Positions 15,551-27,417 are shown, numbered from the stretch's first letter. The stretch is 58,246 nucleotides of DNA from Alphaproteobacteria bacterium (GCA_021776685.1 JAJFFJ010000056.1:1-58246), one strand, 5' to 3'. Notes: generated by a model from the letters alone, not told the origin. Program-made: numbers and translations.

Positions 15551-15770
15551 TCTCCGGCTCCTGCTTGGCGCCTAGATATTACCGGCGCAGGTTGGTGGGA
15601 ATCCTCGTAACATCTCCTGATACAAAAACCACAAATCCTCCCAAAACCAACATGTCTGCTTCTTGGCGCACTGAACCTATTCATATAGAAACGTCGCGCA
15701 CATACGCGTTTAACGGGTAATTAGTTAATAAAAGGTTAATCACCTATTAGTAGTTACATTTTGTCCGAAA
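15551..15770 (-). promoter_or_regulatory. AT-rich spacer upstream of the PAS-MarR regulator gene
   Basis: 220 bases, unusually AT-rich at 15715-15765, with repeated TTAAT/ATTAG words. Likely carries the regulator's promoter, but no single -35/-10 pair stands out. A TATATG element occurs near 15685 on the minus strand. Confidence 0.35.
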
Positions 15771-16187
15771 TCATTCGCCTTGGGCGCGGATTTCCCGGCT
15801 GAGGTTCCGCAACACGGCGATTGTCGCGCCTTCTTCATCGCGCAACACCACATCGCAGACAGCGCTGCGGCCCTCGACGCTCACAACATGGGCTTCCGCG
15901 GTCAGCACAACCCCCAACATCGCCGGGCGAAGCCAGTTTATCGATGCCTGTTGGGCGACAAAGTTGCGGCCACTGGACCATGCAGCGGTCCCGGCGGCAC
16001 TGTCCGCAAATGCAAAAACCGCCCCGCCGTGGCACACGCCATTGCCGTTGACCATATCTTTGCGAACCGTCATGCGCAGGACAGCCTCGCCACCCTCTGC
16101 GCGCAGGGTCTCAATGCCCAATTCATCCGCGAACCGGCCACCGGCATGCACGTTCAACGGAACCGTGGGAGCCTGAGGCTCAGACAA
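15771..16187 (-). CDS. paaI: PaaI-type hotdog-fold thioesterase
   Basis: 138 residues of the PaaI subfamily, which hydrolyses hydroxyphenylacetyl-CoA and related stalled acyl-CoAs. The signature GNGVCHGGAVFAFADSAAG holds the catalytic Asp of ADSA and the preceding His-Gly-Gly. I chose TTG 16187. It starts MSEPQAPTVPLNVHAGG, gives the normal length and overlaps the stop of the upstream dehydrogenase by eight bases, implying translational coupling. The longer open frame further upstream only overlaps the dehydrogenase out of frame and has no hotdog sequence. Confidence 0.88.
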   Translation of the reverse strand: MSEPQAPTVPLNVHAGGRFADELGIETLRAEGGEAVLRMTVRKDMVNGNGVCHGGAVFAFADSAAGTAAWSSGRNFVAQQASINWLRPAMLGVVLTAEAHVVSVEGRSAVCDVVLRDEEGATIAVLRNLSREIRAQGE

Positions 16188-17877
16188 GGTCGACCTCGAG
16201 TTCCACCTGCGATTCACCCGCCGCCATCCGGCGGAGCAAGGGCGACACCCGGTACCTGGGGTCGTGATAGAAATCGAACAGCGCGTCGAGGACATCGACA
16301 ATTCGCTGACAGCCAACCTCTTGCGCCCAGGCAAGCGGTCCTTTGGGGTAGTTGAGACCCTTGAGCATGGCGGTATCCGCATCCGCTTCAGTACAAACAC
16401 CGAAATAGACCGCATCCGCCGCTTCATTCGCCAGCATGGCGACGATCCTGGTCAGAACCAGCCCGGGCACATCGCGGACCACGGTAACCGTCTTGCCAAT
16501 CGCCTGGAAAAAACCGGCCGCGGCCAGGATCGCCGTCCGGGGCGCATCCTGGGCGGCAGCGATGGTCACTCTGGGCGTGGCTGTATAGTCGAGGCACAGA
16601 TCGTAGAAGACTGTTGGGTTTTCATCCGGTGCGCCCCAACTGTCGGCGTAGGCGGCCACGCCCCGCGACGGCTTCAGGATGGCGCCATCCAACTGGATGG
16701 CGGTTTCCTCATCCGGCCGGTATTCCCGCCAAGGCGTCTCCATATCGAGGTCATCGCTTTCCCCGTTTTGGCCTTCCCCACCCATCTCATCGAGGTTGAT
16801 ATCGTCCATGTCGAAGGGCAACTCGCCGGCATCATAGGCAATCTCGATGCCCGCTTTTTCCGCCAGCTCCGCCAGTTGAGATGCCGGGTCGAAAACCGGC
16901 AGGTCGAGCAACTGACCAATGGAAGGATCCTGGGTCAGGGTGATCCGCTTTGGCCTGGGCCCCTGGGGCGCAACGGCAACCTCGGGCTTTTCCGCGCCGT
17001 CACGATAGTCGTACCAGCCGACGCCCGTTTTCCGGCCAAACCGGCCAGCCGCCACCATTTCCTCCTGCAGCAAGTTCGGCTGATAGCGCGGATCGTAGTG
17101 GAACGCCTCCCAGACCGAGCGGGTGACCAGCAGGTTCACATCAACCCCGATCAGGTCCATCAACTCAAAGGGCCCCATACGAAAGCCGCCGGCATCCTTG
17201 ACGATGGTGTCCAGGGTCGCCGAATCGGTGATGCCCTCCTGAACAAGCCGGAGCGCTTCGCTGTAGAAGGGGCGCGCGATGCGGTTGGCGATAAATCCCG
17301 GTGTGGAAGCCGCATAGACCGGACTCTTGCCCCAGGCGACTGATGTGTCGAACAGGGTTTCCTTGGTGGCGTCATCGGTGGCGAGACCGGTGACCACTTC
17401 CACCAACGCCATCACCGGCGCTGGGTTAAAGAAATGCATGCCCGCAAGACGCTCAGGCCGGTCGAGCGCAGCGGCGATAGCCGTGATCGACAGGGAAGAG
17501 GTGTTGCTGGCCAATATCGCCTCGGCCCCTACGATGCCTTCCAGGTCGCGAAACAGCTCCTGCTTCACATCCAGCCGTTCCAAAATCGCTTCGACAACCA
17601 GACCGGCCGGCGCCAGGTCGGCGAGCGCCGCGGCCGGCTGAACCCGGGCGAGGATCGCATCCCGCTCCGCCGCCTCGATCCTGCCGCGCTCCACCGAGCG
17701 GTCCAGCACCTTGGCGATACCGGCGATACCTTTGTCCACCGCCTCTGCCGCGACATCGAACAAGAGCACCGGATGGCCCGCGGTGGCGGCCACCTGCGCG
17801 ATGCCTGCGCCCATGGTGCCGGCGCCAATTACCGCAACGGTCTTGTCAGCCGAAAGTGCCGTCATTTCTGTATCCAT
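16180..17877 (-). CDS. paaH: 3-hydroxyacyl-CoA dehydrogenase, PaaH type
   Basis: 565 residues. The NAD fold begins VAVIGAGTMGAGIAQ (residues 14-28). Catalytic His148 lies in GMHFFNPAPVM, followed by TPGFIANRIARPFYSEAL and GPFELMDLIGVDVN of the first C-terminal domain. A second dehydrogenase C-terminal domain contains GLVLTRIVAMLANEAADAV and NYPKGPLAWAQEVG, typical of PaaH. In the phenylacetate route PaaH oxidises 3-hydroxyadipyl-CoA. An acidic insert (about 345-390) lengthens it beyond the usual ~500 residues. paaI overlaps its stop. An in-frame ATG at 17865 is an alternative start. Confidence 0.9.
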   Translation of the reverse strand: MDTEMTALSADKTVAVIGAGTMGAGIAQVAATAGHPVLLFDVAAEAVDKGIAGIAKVLDRSVERGRIEAAERDAILARVQPAAALADLAPAGLVVEAILERLDVKQELFRDLEGIVGAEAILASNTSSLSITAIAAALDRPERLAGMHFFNPAPVMALVEVVTGLATDDATKETLFDTSVAWGKSPVYAASTPGFIANRIARPFYSEALRLVQEGITDSATLDTIVKDAGGFRMGPFELMDLIGVDVNLLVTRSVWEAFHYDPRYQPNLLQEEMVAAGRFGRKTGVGWYDYRDGAEKPEVAVAPQGPRPKRITLTQDPSIGQLLDLPVFDPASQLAELAEKAGIEIAYDAGELPFDMDDINLDEMGGEGQNGESDDLDMETPWREYRPDEETAIQLDGAILKPSRGVAAYADSWGAPDENPTVFYDLCLDYTATPRVTIAAAQDAPRTAILAAAGFFQAIGKTVTVVRDVPGLVLTRIVAMLANEAADAVYFGVCTEADADTAMLKGLNYPKGPLAWAQEVGCQRIVDVLDALFDFYHDPRYRVSPLLRRMAAGESQVELEVDLV

Positions 17878-17983
17878 CCTGATGGTTGCCGCCCGTTTTT
17901 AGGGTGTGGGCATGACGCCTACAAGCATCACCCCGCGGCTGCGCTTTGATGACCCAAGCCATCCCTGGCGCTATAACCCATAC

Positions 17984-18658
17984 ATGTGCGGACGATTCCT
18001 GATTACCGACCCCGACGAGGCGCTGCGGCAGCTTTTCGACTATGACGGCCCACCGACGGGGTTTGACGCCAATTACAACGTCGCGCCCACAACCCTGATG
18101 CCGATTGTGCGGCAAGGGACCGAAACCCGGCACCTGCTGTCCCGTGCGCGCTGGGGCCTGATCCCTTCCTGGGCAAAGGATGAGACCATTGCCAGCAAGC
18201 TGATCAACGCCCGGTCGGAAACTCTACTGGAGAAACCATCATACCGCACAGCCTTTCGCCACCGCCGCTGCCTGATCCCCGCCGAAGGGTTCTACGAATG
18301 GCAAGGCCAGGGCAAAGGGCCGAAGCAGCCCTATATGATCGCGTTTGAAGATCGCCAGCCCTTCGCCTTTGCTGGTCTTTGGGAGCGATGGGAAAAAGGG
18401 GACACGCCGGTAACCACCTTCACGATCATCACGACAGAAGCGGCGCCCGCGATCCAGGACATTCACCACCGGATGCCGGTGATCCTGGCGAAAGATCAGT
18501 TTGCAGATTGGCTGGACGTGGGGGGCGTACCCGCGGAGGAAGCCCAACAGCTGCTTGGCCCCTGGGCGGAAGACGGGCTGACCGCATGGCCTGTGAGCAC
18601 CAGGGTCAACAATGTGCGCAACAATGACGCCGACCTCGTAGAGGTGGCGGCGATTTAA
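17984..18658 (+). CDS. SRAP (SOS response-associated peptidase, YedK/HMCES-like) protein
   Basis: 224 residues beginning MCGRF. Cys2 is exposed after Met removal and is the residue that crosslinks to abasic sites in single-stranded DNA, protecting them from error-prone repair. Asn and Glu of the active site appear in NYNVAPT and PAEGFYEW, and the His in HHRMPVIL. The start is decided by the need for Cys2; the in-frame extension to 17906 is therefore rejected. Its stop codon overlaps that of the converging paaG gene. It diverges from paaH by 106 bases. Confidence 0.92.
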   Translation: MCGRFLITDPDEALRQLFDYDGPPTGFDANYNVAPTTLMPIVRQGTETRHLLSRARWGLIPSWAKDETIASKLINARSETLLEKPSYRTAFRHRRCLIPAEGFYEWQGQGKGPKQPYMIAFEDRQPFAFAGLWERWEKGDTPVTTFTIITTEAAPAIQDIHHRMPVILAKDQFADWLDVGGVPAEEAQQLLGPWAEDGLTAWPVSTRVNNVRNNDADLVEVAAI

Positions 18659-19443
18659 GTGCCCTTGAACGCCGGCTTCCGCTTTTCGAGGAAGGCGTTG
18701 ACCCCTTCCAGATAGTCATCGGTATGGCCGCAGATAAATTGCAGGTCGCGTTCCATATCCATCTGGGTGGCCAAATCGTTTTGCAGGGAGGCGTTGAGCG
18801 ATTGCTTCATCAGCCCCAGCGCAACGGTCGGCATGGTCGACAAGCGTTCCGCCAAGGCCTGGGATTCGGACATCAGGTCGTCATCATCGACGCATTTCCA
18901 GATCAAGCCCCAGGCCTCTGCCTGCTCGGCGGGGATCGGCTCCGCCAGCATCGCCATGCCCCGCGCCTTCGCCAGCCCCACAAGGCGCGGCAAGTGAAAG
19001 CTGCTGCCGGCGTCAGGCACCAGCCCCACCCGGGCGAAGGCCTGCAGGAAGGTCGCGGACCGTGCGGCCACGATGATGTCGGAGGCAAGGGCGATACCCA
19101 TCCCGGCGCCAGCCGCCACGCCATTCACCGCCGTGATCACGGGAATGCGGAGCTCGCGCAAATACTTGACCAGCGGGTTGTACCATTTGTCCAGAAACTG
19201 CCGCAGGTCCGGGCGGTTGTTCGCGTCCGGCGGTTCACGCTCCTGCAGGTCCTGACCTGCGGAAAAGCCACGGCCCGCCCCTGTCAGCAGGATCGCGCGG
19301 GTGCCGCCTTCCACCGCTTCCGCCAGGGCCGCACGCAATTCCATGTGCATGGGCACATTGAAGGCGTTCATGCGATTGGGCCGGTTCAGGGTGATCTGGG
19401 TATAGTCACCCCTCGTCTCGCACAGGATCGTCTCGTAAGTCAT
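18655..19443 (-). CDS. paaG: Enoyl-CoA hydratase/isomerase, PaaG type
   Basis: 262 residues, the same length as E. coli PaaG, which isomerises 1,2-epoxyphenylacetyl-CoA to the oxepin. The oxyanion-hole segments GRGFSAGQDLQER and NGVAAGAGMGIALASDI are present. LVPDAGSSFHLPRLVGLAKARGMAML carries the Asp expected in this branch, and WGLIWKCVDDDDL is also PaaG-like. Start ATG 19443 matches the PaaG N-terminus; ATG 19485 would add 14 residues. It follows the amidohydrolase gene by 58 bases on the same strand. Confidence 0.85.
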   Translation of the reverse strand: MTYETILCETRGDYTQITLNRPNRMNAFNVPMHMELRAALAEAVEGGTRAILLTGAGRGFSAGQDLQEREPPDANNRPDLRQFLDKWYNPLVKYLRELRIPVITAVNGVAAGAGMGIALASDIIVAARSATFLQAFARVGLVPDAGSSFHLPRLVGLAKARGMAMLAEPIPAEQAEAWGLIWKCVDDDDLMSESQALAERLSTMPTVALGLMKQSLNASLQNDLATQMDMERDLQFICGHTDDYLEGVNAFLEKRKPAFKGT

Positions 19444-19501
19444 CACAGGCACCGGTTCAGCGATTGGAAGAATCTGCGATAGCATAGCGGCAGGGTCGTC
19501 G

Positions 19502-20533
19502 TCACGCCCCCCTGCCTGCCATAAACCCGTCCAGGAAGGAGACAATGTTGGCGCCGATATCCGGCACATTGTAGCCGCCCTCCTGCACCAGCACTGTCGG
19601 CAGCCCCAATTCGCCCAACGCCTGGGCAATGCGGGCAAAGCCGACCGTGGTCAGCTTGAAGCCCTCAAGCGGATCGTGCTCGTACCCATCCAGCCCCACT
19701 GACACGAACAGAATGTCCGGCGCCCAGGCGCGTACGGCCTGGAGCGCATCATCCAACGCCGCAAGATAGGCGTTGTCGCCTGTCCCCTCAGGCAGCGGTA
19801 GATTCAGATGCGTTCCGGCGCCATCACCCTCCCCCCGTTCCTCCGCATAACCGGCGAAATAGGGATAGTAGTCGTCCGGGTCGCGGTGGAGCGACACGGT
19901 CAGGACGTCGCCCCGGCGATAAAAGATGCCCTGCGTGCCGTTGCCCGCATGCAAATCCATATCGACAATGGCCGGACGGCGGCCCTGCGCCACGGCAGAT
20001 TGGGCGGCAATCGCGACATTGTTCAGAAAACAGAAACCACCGGCGGCGTCATCGAATGCATGGTGCCCGGGCGGACGGCAAACCGCATAAGCCTGGGGCG
20101 CGCCCTCCAGCACATGGCTGGCAGCCGTCAGCGCGACGTTGGCCGCGGCACAGACGGCGGTCCATGTGCCTGGACCAATGGGGCAGGCAAGGTCGGCTGT
20201 GTAATAGCCCACCTGGCCCAGCAGGTTTCCCGGCAGGCCGGACATGTGCCGGCCCGGATGCACGTTGCCGAAGACGTGCTCGGAGGTCATGCCCGCGTCC
20301 ACCCAGCGGCCATGAACTGTTTCCAGAAATCGCAAATAGTCCGCAGAATGGACAGCCGCCCGGGGCGCGGGCCCAAAGTCCCGGGGCGCATCCAGCATCT
20401 CCCCACGGCTCCTTAAAGCCGCTGCAATGGCGTCCGCCCGCTCCGGCACTTCGGGGTAAGGCCTGAATTCACCACCACGGAGAAACTCCCCAGGTGCGTG
20501 ATGTGCATGGTCCTCGGCGTAGATGATCTTCAT
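19502..20533 (-). CDS. Histone deacetylase-like acetylpolyamine amidohydrolase
   Basis: 343 residues, the normal size of bacterial acetylpolyamine amidohydrolases (AphA/APAH), Zn enzymes that remove acetyl groups from acetylated polyamines. CRPPGHHAFDD gives the catalytic His pair. IVDMDLHAGNGTQ and VSVGLDGYEHDPL give the Zn ligands (Asp, His, Asp). The N-terminal MKIIYAEDHAHHAPGEFLRGGE is typical of this branch. ATG 20533 is chosen because this segment begins there. It is probably co-transcribed from the ppiC-argJ-mutT side (74-base gap). Confidence 0.88.
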   Translation of the reverse strand: MKIIYAEDHAHHAPGEFLRGGEFRPYPEVPERADAIAAALRSRGEMLDAPRDFGPAPRAAVHSADYLRFLETVHGRWVDAGMTSEHVFGNVHPGRHMSGLPGNLLGQVGYYTADLACPIGPGTWTAVCAAANVALTAASHVLEGAPQAYAVCRPPGHHAFDDAAGGFCFLNNVAIAAQSAVAQGRRPAIVDMDLHAGNGTQGIFYRRGDVLTVSLHRDPDDYYPYFAGYAEERGEGDGAGTHLNLPLPEGTGDNAYLAALDDALQAVRAWAPDILFVSVGLDGYEHDPLEGFKLTTVGFARIAQALGELGLPTVLVQEGGYNVPDIGANIVSFLDGFMAGRGA

Positions 20534-20607
20534 CGTGTGGGCAATTGCTGGTGGATGCGACTGCACCCTGATACCGGACGGTGCGGAGGGCGTATACGCC
20601 CGCGCGC

Positions 20608-21012
20608 TTACAGCAGGTCCCGCAGCATCGGGATCAGCGGCGCATCCGCCGGCGGCATCGGGTAGTCTCGCAGTTTCAGGGGCGGCACCCATTTGAGAGC
20701 CTGGCCCTCGCACGGAGTGACCACGCCTTCCCAACGCCGGCAAACGAACAGCGGCATCAGCAAATGGAAATCGTCATAGGCGTGGGACGCGAAGGTCAGC
20801 GGCGCCAGACAGGCCTCGGTAACGTCGATGCCCAGCTCTTCATTAAGCTCGCGGATCAGCGCCTGTTCAGGCGTCTCGCCTTCAGCCACCTTCCCGCCGG
20901 GAAACTCCCAGAGGCCAGCAAGATGCTTCCCTTCCGGCCGCTGGGCAATCAGCACCCGCCCATCCACGTCCACCAACGCGGCGGCGGCAACCAGCAACAC
21001 GTCCCGGGTCAT
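20608..21012 (-). CDS. mutT: MutT-type Nudix hydrolase (8-oxo-dGTP diphosphatase)
   Basis: 134 residues. The Nudix box GGKVAEGETPEQALIRELNEELGI matches G-x5-E-x7-REUxEExGU in full. It removes 8-oxo-dGTP from the nucleotide pool. QRPEGKHLAGLWEFPGG is typical of MutT. ATG 21012 (MTRDVLLVAAAAL) gives the normal length; an ATG at 21072 would add 20 residues not seen in the family. It follows argJ by 66 bases, an arrangement common in alphaproteobacteria. Confidence 0.9.
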   Translation of the reverse strand: MTRDVLLVAAAALVDVDGRVLIAQRPEGKHLAGLWEFPGGKVAEGETPEQALIRELNEELGIDVTEACLAPLTFASHAYDDFHLLMPLFVCRRWEGVVTPCEGQALKWVPPLKLRDYPMPPADAPLIPMLRDLL

Positions 21013-21078
21013 TGCTGACCCGCCGGACGCTGGCATGTGGTGACCCCATACCACGACGGTGTCGCGGGCCAAGGTCCG

Positions 21079-22305
21079 TCAGCTGCGATAATCGGCATTG
21101 ATGGTGATATAGCCGTGGGTCAGGTCGCAGGTCCACACCGTCGCCTTGCCCCCACCAATGCCCACATCCACGGACAGATGGATTTCCTGACCTTTCATGT
21201 GGGCCGCCACCGGGGTTTCGTCATAGTCCTGCACCAGTTGGCCATCGCGGGTGATCTGCACGCCGCCAATTTCGACGGACAGCTTGTCCCGGTCCGCTCG
21301 CTCGCCTGCTTTGCCAACAGCCATGACGATGCGGCCCCAATTGGCGTCCTCGCCAGCAATCGCGGTCTTGACCAGGGGTGAGTTGGCAATGGAAAGGCCG
21401 ATGCGTCGTGCGGCGGGATCGCTCTCTGCGCCTGCGACTGCGACGGTAACAAATTTAGTCGCGCCCTCGCCATCGCGCACGATCTGATGCGCGAGGTCGA
21501 TCATCACGGCCTCAAGCGCGCGGCGAAAGTCCGCGAGCGACGGGTCATCCGCGGAGCCCGGCTCAGCATTTCCGGCCGCCGCCGTCGCGCAAAGCAGGAC
21601 GGTGTCGCTGGTTGATGTATCGCCATCGACGGTGATTGAGTTGAACGACCGTTCATTCACATCAGCCAACAGCGACTGCAGCACCGGAGCCGGAATTGCG
21701 GCGTCGGTGAAAATAAAGGCGAGCATGGTCGCCATGTCCGGCGCGATCATGCCGGAGCCCTTGGCGATACCGTTGATCGTCACCGCCACCCCGCCAATCT
21801 CGGCCGTGGCCGTCGCGCCTTTCGCAAAGGTATCGGTGGTCATGATCGCCTGGGCGGCATCAAGCCAGGCATCATCGGACAGGGTCTCGGCAAGCCCCGG
21901 CAGCTTGTCGCCGATGTGGGTGGGCGGCACAGGCACGCCAATCACGCCGGTCGACGCCAGATAGGCTTCTGCCTCATCACAGTCGAACAGGCTCGCAACA
22001 GCGGCCGCGGTTACAACGACAGTCTCGTTGCCGGCGTTTCCGGTGAAGGCGTTGGCATTGCCGGAATTGACCACAATCGCCCGGCCCCGGCCTTCAGCCA
22101 GAATTCGGCGGCACCAGTCCACCGGCGCCGAGGCGCAGAGCGAGCGGGTCAGGACGCCCGCAACTGCGGTGCCCGGCGTGAGTTCAGCCAGGAACAGGTC
22201 CTTTGCGCCGCTGCGTTTCAGACCGCAGGCCCCGCCTGCAATTCTCACGCCCTCGATCGGCGGCATCGCCGGAAACCCATCCGGCGCCAGTGGTGATCTT
22301 TCCAT
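21079..22305 (-). CDS. argJ: Bifunctional ornithine acetyltransferase/N-acetylglutamate synthase
   Basis: 408 residues. ArgJ recycles the acetyl group in the cyclic arginine pathway. It cleaves itself before a Thr, here the Thr of KGSGMIAPDMATMLAF, the conserved autoprocessing site. Other motifs: VVNSGNANAFTG, STGVIGVP, NSITVDGDTSTSDTVL and ANWGRIVMAVGKAG. ATG 22305 (MERSPLAPDGFP) is preferred over an in-frame TTG at 22326. It lies 58 bases after ppiC on the same strand. Confidence 0.95.
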   Translation of the reverse strand: MERSPLAPDGFPAMPPIEGVRIAGGACGLKRSGAKDLFLAELTPGTAVAGVLTRSLCASAPVDWCRRILAEGRGRAIVVNSGNANAFTGNAGNETVVVTAAAVASLFDCDEAEAYLASTGVIGVPVPPTHIGDKLPGLAETLSDDAWLDAAQAIMTTDTFAKGATATAEIGGVAVTINGIAKGSGMIAPDMATMLAFIFTDAAIPAPVLQSLLADVNERSFNSITVDGDTSTSDTVLLCATAAAGNAEPGSADDPSLADFRRALEAVMIDLAHQIVRDGEGATKFVTVAVAGAESDPAARRIGLSIANSPLVKTAIAGEDANWGRIVMAVGKAGERADRDKLSVEIGGVQITRDGQLVQDYDETPVAAHMKGQEIHLSVDVGIGGGKATVWTCDLTHGYITINADYRS

Positions 22306-22363
22306 TGCGCAGCCCCCTGCCGGCAAAGCGCCGGCTGCGCTTCCCGACAGTTTTGTGTTGTGC

Positions 22364-23215
22364 CTACTTCTTCTTAGGTGGCGTCATCGCTGAACCATCC
22401 AAGTTGAAACGTTCGATCTTTGCCTTGGCGCGAAGCCCTTTTACCGCCTCGCCCTGCAGACGTCGCGCCTCGCCACTGCGCAACCGTTCCTTGACCTGCG
22501 CAAACGGGGGGGCGGACTTGCGCCGGCGGTCGACCAACTTGATGACGTGCCAGCCGAACTGGGTTTTCACGGGCGCCTTTGTATGCTCGCCCTTCTTCAA
22601 CGCAAAGGCTGCAGCGGCAAAGGGTTTCACCATCTGGCCCTGCTGGAAATAACCGAGATCGCCACCCTGAGCCTTCGACGGTCCAGTGGAGTGCTTCTTG
22701 GCCAAATCGGTGAACTTCTCGCCTTTGTCCAGCTTTGCGATAATTTCCTGGGCCTCTTTCTTGGTCTTGACCAGAATGTGAGAGGCACGGATTTCCTCGC
22801 CGCCCTTGAAGGTGGACTTGTATTTCTCATAGGCCTTTTTCAGCACGTCGTCTGTGACCAGCTTAGCGGTCATCCGGCGCAGATAAATCTGCGCCACAAT
22901 CCGCGTGATATACTGGGCGACAAGCTGTTTGACCTCTTTGTTGTCCGCAACACCGGCAGCGCGGCCGGCTTTTGCCAGCAGGTGCGTGGTGATGGCGTAG
23001 TCCAACAATGGCCGATACAGACGCTGAATTGGCATCCGGCGAACCCGCGCCGGGAGCGATGCCTGCAACGCCCGCAGATCGGAAAGGCGGATTTTATCGC
23101 CATCAACGGTTGCGACGACAGGGTTTTTCTTGTCGCCTGATGTCTGGGCGCTCACGGGCCCGGCGGCGAAGAGCGTGATCGCCACGGCGGTGATCGCCGA
23201 ACGGAAAATAGTCAT
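22364..23215 (-). CDS. Periplasmic parvulin-type peptidyl-prolyl cis-trans isomerase
   Basis: 283 residues. A signal peptide (MTIFRSAITAVAITLFAAGPVSAQ) is followed by a SurA/PpiD-like helical N-terminal part. A parvulin domain spans about residues 140-235 (EEIRASHILVKTKKEAQEIIAKLDKGEKFTDLAKKHSTGPSKAQGGDLGYFQQGQMVKPF...FGWHVIKLVDRR). The C-terminus is Lys/Pro-rich. It helps outer-membrane and periplasmic proteins fold. ATG 23215 is set by the signal peptide. It diverges from secA across a 339-base spacer, and the pairing of two export-related genes fits. Confidence 0.9.
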   Translation of the reverse strand: MTIFRSAITAVAITLFAAGPVSAQTSGDKKNPVVATVDGDKIRLSDLRALQASLPARVRRMPIQRLYRPLLDYAITTHLLAKAGRAAGVADNKEVKQLVAQYITRIVAQIYLRRMTAKLVTDDVLKKAYEKYKSTFKGGEEIRASHILVKTKKEAQEIIAKLDKGEKFTDLAKKHSTGPSKAQGGDLGYFQQGQMVKPFAAAAFALKKGEHTKAPVKTQFGWHVIKLVDRRRKSAPPFAQVKERLRSGEARRLQGEAVKGLRAKAKIERFNLDGSAMTPPKKK

Positions 23216-23554
23216 TTGCTGGGGATCCTTTAGTGATTTGCGGTGAAAGCGCCGTCCCTGACGCCCGCCTGATCTGACTTCGCGGCCCGCATGGTCGATA
23301 ATGCACAGGGAATGTGGCGATACAAGGAGATCGACGCAATTCACGGCTTCGCGAGAGTGTTGAACCGGCGAGGCTGTATTCGCCTCCAAATCGCCCCAAT
23401 CCGCCGCGGGAGCGGTCGTTGACACCCCTGCCACATCCACCTATCTGTGATCGTAGTCACTTCAGCAAATCGGTGTGTCTGCGAAGGTGCGCTCCGGTCG
23501 GGCCACGCGCGCCATTCATGCCTCCACACCCACATCAAAAACAGGGGTTCCCTC
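23216..23554. other. 339-base spacer between divergent ppiC-type gene and secA
   Basis: Non-coding. It holds a good secA promoter and a CRP-type palindrome (listed separately). Nothing structured is obvious in the half nearest the isomerase gene. Confidence 0.65.
23419..23461 (+). promoter_or_regulatory. secA promoter overlapped by a CRP-type palindrome
   Basis: TTGACA (23419-23424), a 17-base spacer and TATCTG (23442-23447) form a good sigma-70-type promoter, about 100 bases before the secA start. TGTGATCGTAGTCACT (23446-23461) matches TGTGA-N6-TCACA at 9 of 10 positions. Its centre falls near +1, where binding would repress. The half-sites match those in the small-RNA array. Confidence 0.55.
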
Positions 23555-26376
<2,822 letters not shown>

Positions 26377-26380
<4 letters not shown>

Positions 26381-27174
26381 CCGGCTCGCTCCGGCATGAC
26401 CTGGCAGGCGGCGTCCTCACCGTCACATTTGACAACCCACCCGATGGCTATTTCACCGGCGACATGGCCGCGGCGCTGCTCGGCCTGCTGCCGGTCATGG
26501 CGGAAGACGATGTGCGGGCGGTCGTGCTCACCGGCGCGCAGGACGGGGTCTTCATCCGGCACTATTCGGTTGAAGAACTTGCCGGCCTGTCGAACGCGCT
26601 GCGGGCCAAGGGCTTCAGCTTCGATGAAACCACCCCGGTCGATGACCATGCCATGAACCAGGTGGCCCAAGGACTGGAAGCCTTGCCCAAACCGGTGATC
26701 GCCGCGGTCAACGGCACAGCGATGGGCGGCGGCTGGGAACTGGCGATGGCCTGCGACATCCGTATCGCAGAAGCCGGCGCCTACAGTCTGGGCCTCCCCG
26801 AGGTGAACCTCGGCATCCTACCGGGCGCAGGCGGCACCCAGCGGCTGGCCCGGCTGGTCGGTACAGCGCGCGCCCTGGAGATGGCGCTGTGCGGGCGCAC
26901 GGTGACCCCGGACGAGGCCGCGTCGCTTGGCATGGTCCACGAAGTGGCGCCCGATGCCCGGGCCCGGGCACATGAACTCGCCACCGAACTGGCCGGCAAG
27001 CCGCCCAAAGCGGTCGCGCATATCAAGCGGCTTGTCCGTGCATCCTGGTCCGACATTGACGCCGATACCCTGCAGTTCGAAAGCCGGCTGTTCATGGAAC
27101 TGGTGCTGACCGACGAGGCCAACACCCGGATGGCGGAATTCGTCGATGGCAAACGGGACATTCGCGACCGCTGA
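26377..27174 (+). CDS. Enoyl-CoA hydratase/isomerase family protein
   Basis: 265 residues of the crotonase fold. The CoA-binding and oxyanion segments are [18 protein letters not shown] and [46 protein letters not shown] carries the second catalytic Glu of true hydratases. The usual GxxFxAG(A/G)D reads [11 protein letters not shown], so one loop is unusual. GTG 26377 overlaps the secA stop by four bases (GTGA), implying coupled translation. Its substrate is unknown; linkage to secA is not functional in any obvious way. Confidence 0.85.
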
Positions 27175-27357
27175 GGGGCGGCAATCCGGGCAGGGCCCTG
27201 GCTGCCTCGGATTCTGTCTGTAACCGAAAGCCCGCCAGGCAATCGGCCAGTCGTCTGCCACCTGCGTTTTCGCCGGTTCGGCTGTCTTTGCAAAGCCAGT
27301 TCCACGAGAATCGCAGAAATCTTGACTGACACCTCTTGTAAATCAGAGATCCGTCAT

Positions 27358-27377
27358 ATATTAGAATTATTCTAATT
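27358..27377 (+). promoter_or_regulatory. Irr-type iron control element over the katA -10 region
   Basis: ATTAGAATTATTCTAAT (27361-27377) contains TTAGAA-N3-TTCTAA, the core of the Irr box (ICE, TTTAGAA-N3-TTCTAAA) of alphaproteobacteria. It overlaps a probable -10 TATATT (27358-27363), a repressing position, 41 bases before the katA ATG. A PerR/Fur-type 7-1-7 reading of the same bases is also possible. Confidence 0.65.
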
Positions 27378-27417
27378 CTTAAAACACTGATCATTCACCC
27401 GCGAAGGACCCCGCGAC

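Noticed and set aside
16188-16427. N-terminal extension of the PaaI-type thioesterase
   Set aside because: The extra ~80 residues are out-of-frame paaH sequence without hotdog-fold features.
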